The notes below the pieces were generated by a model, which made no database searches, was not told where the DNA came from, and saw only the letters and a list, made by a program, of their open reading frames with translations. Shown here piece after piece: positions 55,309-61,300 of a DNA stretch of 64,000 bases. The stretch comes from Microglena sp. YARC. Its lineage: Eukaryota > Chlorophyta > Chlorophyceae > Chlamydomonadales > Chlamydomonadaceae. Numbering within the stretch: position 1 is the stretch's first letter; each line of letters begins with the position of its first letter. Made by a program: the position numbers and the translations under genes. The stretch covers positions 10,256,027 to 10,320,026 of the forward strand of contig CM039466.1 in NCBI GenBank assembly GCA_022414725.1, written 5' to 3'.

Positions 55309-58300
55309 AACAACTGGTCAATCAACGGTCGACCTACCCTTAGAAAGCAACCGCCACCGGTATATTTTTGTTGCAATTGTCCCAGTGTCTTGGCTGGGTC
55401 TCAGCTAATATGATTTGATCAACTTCGGATCACATTGACGGACGGGCAGGCCCCTGGGTCTCTGGGATAGGTCTCTGGGATGGGTCTCTGCACTGGGATA
55501 GGCTGGGGCTGGGGTTGGGGCTGGGAGGGTCTCTGGACTGGTTCTCTCACATTTCATTTTTTGTATCAGAGTTGGCGGTCTGCTCTGGAATGAGCTGGGG
55601 CTAGGCGGGTCTCTGGACTGTTTCTCTTACATTGCTATTTTTTAGCGGAGGTGGCGATTGTGGTGCAGGGGGGGAGGGGGGGGGGGGGAGATCGAAATGG
55701 GAATTTGATAAAATCTGCTTTATTCTTCTATCCTGAACTGGCTGAATTCTACTACACAGGACCAGATGTGAACTGATCAGACCTCTCCTTTCCTGCCCTT
55801 ACCTGGGCTGCCTGGCCTAGTATTGACCTATTTCTAAAACTCATGCCTGATGTTATTCAGCACAACCTAATGGTTTCCTAATCCTTGCCTGGTAGACGCT
55901 GCTTTCCAATGTGAACTTTCCTAGCCTTTACCTACTCCTGCCTGATGTTATTAAGCGCAACCTAATGGTTTCCTGGTTTTGCTTGTAGACGCTCCTTTTC
56001 AATGTGAACTTGCCTAGCCTTGACCTATTACCCCCCGTGCGATGACCACAATAGACTAGCTTTGGCTTATTTCTATCTAATTGCCTTGTAGACGCTGCTT
56101 TCCAATGTGATCTGTTCCAGTACAATGTAATGGTTTCCTGTCCCTTGCCTGTCCTATTCCTTGTAGACGCTGGTTGACAATGTGAACTGGCTTGGTGGCC
56201 TCCAAGGCCTGGCGGGTTATTATACCTATCCTTTCCTTAGCCTTGACCTATTCCTGTCTGATCTGTTTCAGTACAACCTTATGCTTTCCTGTCCTACTCC
56301 TTGTAGACACTGGTTGCCAATGTGAGCTCGCTTGGTGGCCTCCAAGGCCTGGCGGGTTATTATACCTATCCTTTCCTGGCCTATCCTGGCTTAGCCTTGA
56401 TCTATTCCTGTCTGATCTGTTTCAGCACAACCTTATGCTTTCCTGTCCTATTCCTTGTAGACGCTGGTTGCCAATGTGAACTCGCTTGGTGGCCTCCAAG
56501 GCCTGGCGGGCTGGTCCAGGCTAGTCCTGGCTAAAACAGGCTAGTCCAGGAACTTTTCCTGTCTGATATTTTTCAGTATAATCTAATGGTCTCCTGTTCC
56601 TTTCCTGTCCTATTTTCTTGTAACGCTGGTTGCCAACGTGAACTCGCTTGGTGGCCTCCAAGGCCTTGCGGGTCTAGGCGCCCTCCAGGAGCTCAGTTTG
56701 AAAGAGAACCGACTTGTCAGCCTGGAGCTGCCTGGCGGCCAGGCTGTCATCCAGGGCCTACCTCAGCTCAGGCATCTCATGGTGGATGCCAACATGCTTG
56801 ACAGCCTGGCAGGGCTTGCCACTGGCTGGTGTCCAGTGCTGCACACCTTCAGTGCCTCAGACAACCGGATCAACTCCCTCCTGCTGCCAGCTGGCGAGGG
56901 CGCAGCCCCCCCTCAGGACCCCCTCTCACACTCCGCCCTTGCTGCCTGCGCTGCCAGCCTGTCCGTACTGCAACTCAGTGGCAACTGCCTCACCTCCCTT
57001 CAGGGTTTACAAGCCTGTACTGCCCTGACTTCGCTAGATGTCAGTCGGAACAGATTGCAGACCCTAGCTGGCCTCGAGCGCTGCCACATGCTCCAGTACC
57101 TGGATGTCACGGCAAATGAGTTAGGTGGTGCTGGGGGGGGTGCAGGCGGTATGAGAGCCTCTGTAGGCGCTGTGCCGGTGCTGCTGCTGCCCCTCAGAGG
57201 TGACGGAGCTCACAAAGGCCTCCTCACACTCCGGACACTGAAGATGGGTGAAAACCGTGTGATGTCGTTTTCTGAGCTACCCTGCATGCCGTCCCTGGAG
57301 ACGCTGGTGCTTACGGTCAGCTGTTGCTTTGCTCCTGCTGGTTGGGGCAGTAGCAGGGGGCAGTGGCGGGGTGGGGTTGCGAGTGGTAGCGGTGATAGGT
57401 GGGGGATGGGGGCGACTCTGAGGACACTCAAGATGGGCGAACAACGTGTGATGTCATTTTCTGAGGTACCTTACATGCCGTCCCTGAAGACGCTGGTGCT
57501 TACGGTGCGTTACCTCCAGGGTACTTCAAATGGCCAAATTGGCCAGTGCTTTAGCGCACTTGGAAACAAAAAAAACTGCGCTTTGTAGTGCAAAAACGCA
57601 AAAAAATTGCTTGCAGCGCCCACAAGGGTTGCAAAAACTGCGCTTAAAGCGCAGAGGGGACAAAAAGTCAGCGCTCAAAAGCTCAAAAAGCGCGCGCTTT
57701 GAATTACCCTGGTTTACCTTCCTCCTGCTTGGTTGGGCACAGTAGCAGCAGCAGTAGTGTGTGTGTGTGTGTGGGGGGGGGGGGGGGCGGGGGGGGGGCG
57801 CGTTGTTAGCGGTAATGGGTGGGGGATGGGGGCGACTCTGAGAGACACTCAAGATGGGCAAACAACGTGAGATGTCATATTCTGAGCTACCCTACATGCC
57901 GTCCCTGGAGGCGCTGGTGCTTACGGTGTGTTACCTCCTACTGCTGGTTGGGGTAGGAGCAGCGGCAGTGTGTGTATATGTGTGTGTGTGTGTGTGGTGG
58001 GGGGGGGGGGGGGCAACATGATGGGCATTCCACTGTTTTGGCGGAGCCTCCCCATCTGGGGGGCGAGAGCCTCTAGATTCACCCCGTTGCAGGGTACTAC
58101 TTATTGCCAAATTGACGAGCGCTTAAAGCGCACAAACGTCAAATTGGTCAGCGCTTTTTAGCCTTTTGCCTGACCGACCGACAACCAACCGAACAACCGA
58201 ACAACCGGGACGAAGCCTGACACGTCAGCCAACTGTCACATAACTAACTGGCTTTGGTCAGCTCCATTGTTGCCACCTGTTGTTCCGTTGCCAACAATCT

Positions 58301-61300
58301 CCGCCAATTTTCCGTGTTGCTTGCGACGCAGAATAGGATTTGTTTATTTTGGGGCATGCTGTTCGTACGTACCCCTTGCCTCGGCCAAGCTGCGGGCACA
58401 TTTGAACTCCAGTAGGGCACCAGGAAAAATGTAATCATCATCACCATCATCATCATCATCATCATCATAACTGCGGGTGACATCTTTGGTCTTCGCCTGA
58501 TGACTAGCTAATGGAGCTGGCAGGAAGCTGCCATGCGTAGTCCAACAGTGGAACAGTTCCTCTTCCTGCTTTTGCTGTGCAGGATAAGCGCATTACACAG
58601 GGTCACCCCCTCCACCACCATCACCACCACCACCACCACCACCATCACCACCATCTGATGACCTCTTCCTGCGTTTGATGTGCAGGATAAGCGCATTACA
58701 CAGGGTCACCCCCTCCACCACCACCATCACCACCACCACCATTACCACTACCATCTGATAAGCTCTTTCCACCTTTGCTGTGCAGGATAACCGCATTAGT
58801 GAGTTGGCTGAGATACCTGCAATGCCACAGCTGAAGGACTTGGACCTGTCGTTCAATAACCTGCAGCACCTCCGACAAGTAAGCTGCAGATTTTTAGTTC
58901 AGTTCATCAGTTTTTTCGTTTTAGCCCCTCCTGATAGCATGGTTGGGCGAATCCCTTTAGCCTGTTTGGCCTACCCATATAAGTGGTGGTGGTGGTAGCT
59001 GCTGGTGGTAACTGGTGGTGGTAGCTGCTGCTGGTAATTGGTGGTTGTAGCTGCTGCTGGTGGTAGCTGCTAGTGGTGGTAGCTGCTGGTGGTAGCTGCT
59101 GCTGGTAGCTGCTGCTGGTAATTGGTGGTTGTAGCTGCTGCTGGTGGTAGCTGCTAGTGGTGGTAGCTGCTGGTGGTAACTGGTGATTGTAGCTGCTGCT
59201 GATGGTAGCTGCTGGTTTTAGCTGGTGGTGGTAGCTGGTGTTGGCAGCTGCTGGTGGTAGCTGGTGGCAGCTGGTAGTAGCTGTTGGGGGTTGTAGCTGC
59301 TGCTGGTGGTAGCTGGTGGCAGCACCTTCAACATGTAAGCTGCTGATGGTGGTAGCTGGTGGCAGCTGGTAGTAGCTGTTGGGGGTTGTATCTGCTGTTG
59401 GTGGTAGCTGGTGGCAGCACCTTCAACATGTAAGCTGCTGATGGTATTCTAGCCCCACCCCGTGTAGATGCAACCCCTAAACCCTATTCCTGCAATCTTG
59501 AGTCACAAAGCAGCAAGCAGACTCGGGGTCCCGGATTCCTCATCATTGTATCTTGAGTCACAAAGCAGCAAGCAGACAAATAGACAAAGCTGGATCTGTT
59601 GCTGATCAGACTCGGGGTCCCGGATTCCTCATCATTTAATCTTGAGTCACAAAGCAGCAAGCAGACTCGGGGTCCCGGATTCCTCATCATTGTATCTTGA
59701 GTCACAAAGCAGCAAGCAGACTCGGGGTCCCGGATTCCTCATCATTGTATCTTGAGTCACAAAGCAGCAAGCAGACTCGGGGTCCCGGATTCCTCATCAT
59801 TGTATCTTGAGTCACAAAGCAGCAAGCAGACTCGGGGTCCCGGATTCCTCATCATTGTATCTTGAGTCACAAAGCAGCAAGCAGACAAATAGACAAAGAT
59901 ATATAGTCATATAGATGAATATACGAAGATACAAAACGACAAGCAAGTTATCTAAATACCAATTCTCGTTAGATACTGATGCGCATTAGATACTGATTCT
60001 CGAAAGTCCAGTTACCCGCAATCCCTCCTGTACTAAGGGAGGTGTCTCGAGCTGGGGTCGAGGCTGGGGCAATGGTTGGGGTTGAGGTGTCTCAATGTGG
60101 GGTCGAGGTAGGTCGAGGGGTTTCCCCAGGCCCTAGATTTGCAGTAGATTCGCCACGGGTGGCCATCATAAGTTCATAACTGCAAAACGTTATAGATTGA
60201 CATCCCCCTCCCACCTGTCATACTTAGAAGGTCCAGATTCTGACTCTGAACATTTTGTAACATAGCATAGCATAGCATAGCTTATCACAACACAACACAA
60301 TATCTGTGTGTCAGGACCTAGAAAAGGGTATGTGAGAGTAAGAAAGCAACATAGCAAACCACAGCTTAACATAGCATAGCTTATCACAACACAACACAAC
60401 ATCCGTGTGTCAGGAGGAACTGGAGAAAGGTACGTGAGCGTACGAAAGTAACAGAGCATAACACAACACAACATAGCATAGCATAGCTTACCACAACACA
60501 ACACAACATCCGTGTGTCAGGAGGAACTGGAGAAAGGTACGTGAGCGTACGAAAGGAACAGAGCATAACACAACACAACATAGCATAGCATAGCTTATCA
60601 CAACACAACACAACATCCGTGTGTCAGGACCTGGAAAAGGGCATGTGAGTGTACAAAAGCAACATAACAAACCACAGCATAACATAGCATAGCTTATCAC
60701 AACGCAACACCCCAATGGCCTTCAGTCCCCCATGGTCTACGTGTAGCTACGTTCTTGGAGAGTTTGGGTCAGGGGCCCGTTCATCTTCCTCTTGACGTCC
60801 AAGACACAGGCAAACTCCTCATGAACATGATCATGTAGAACATCTTCCAGGGGCGAATTCCCGTGCACTTCCTTGTGCTCATCTTTCAGCAGCTGCATGA
60901 GCCTGTGCAGGATTAAAGAGCTCCAGATTTTGACTCTAAACCCAACAAGCTTAAATTACCCTAGCTTTTGTGGCTTGGTCCTAATCGTGTATCAGTCGGG
61001 GTATAGAATAAACTGTACCGTTTCATATGTACTGCCTCATATGCATATGTACTGTCTCATATGTACAAGTGTCTCAAGTCTAAATATTCCCTGGCTGTGA
61101 GGAATAGGAAGAAGAGAGACACAACTGTTTTAATGCTTCAATGCTCATTGTCAAAAAAAAATGAAAAAGAAAAAGAAAAAAGAAAAAATGAAAAGGAGAG
61201 AGACACAAATGTTTTAATGCTTCAATGCACATTGTCAAAAAAATGAAAAAGAAAAAAAAAGGAAGAAGAGAGACACAACTGTTTTAATGCTTCAATGCAC

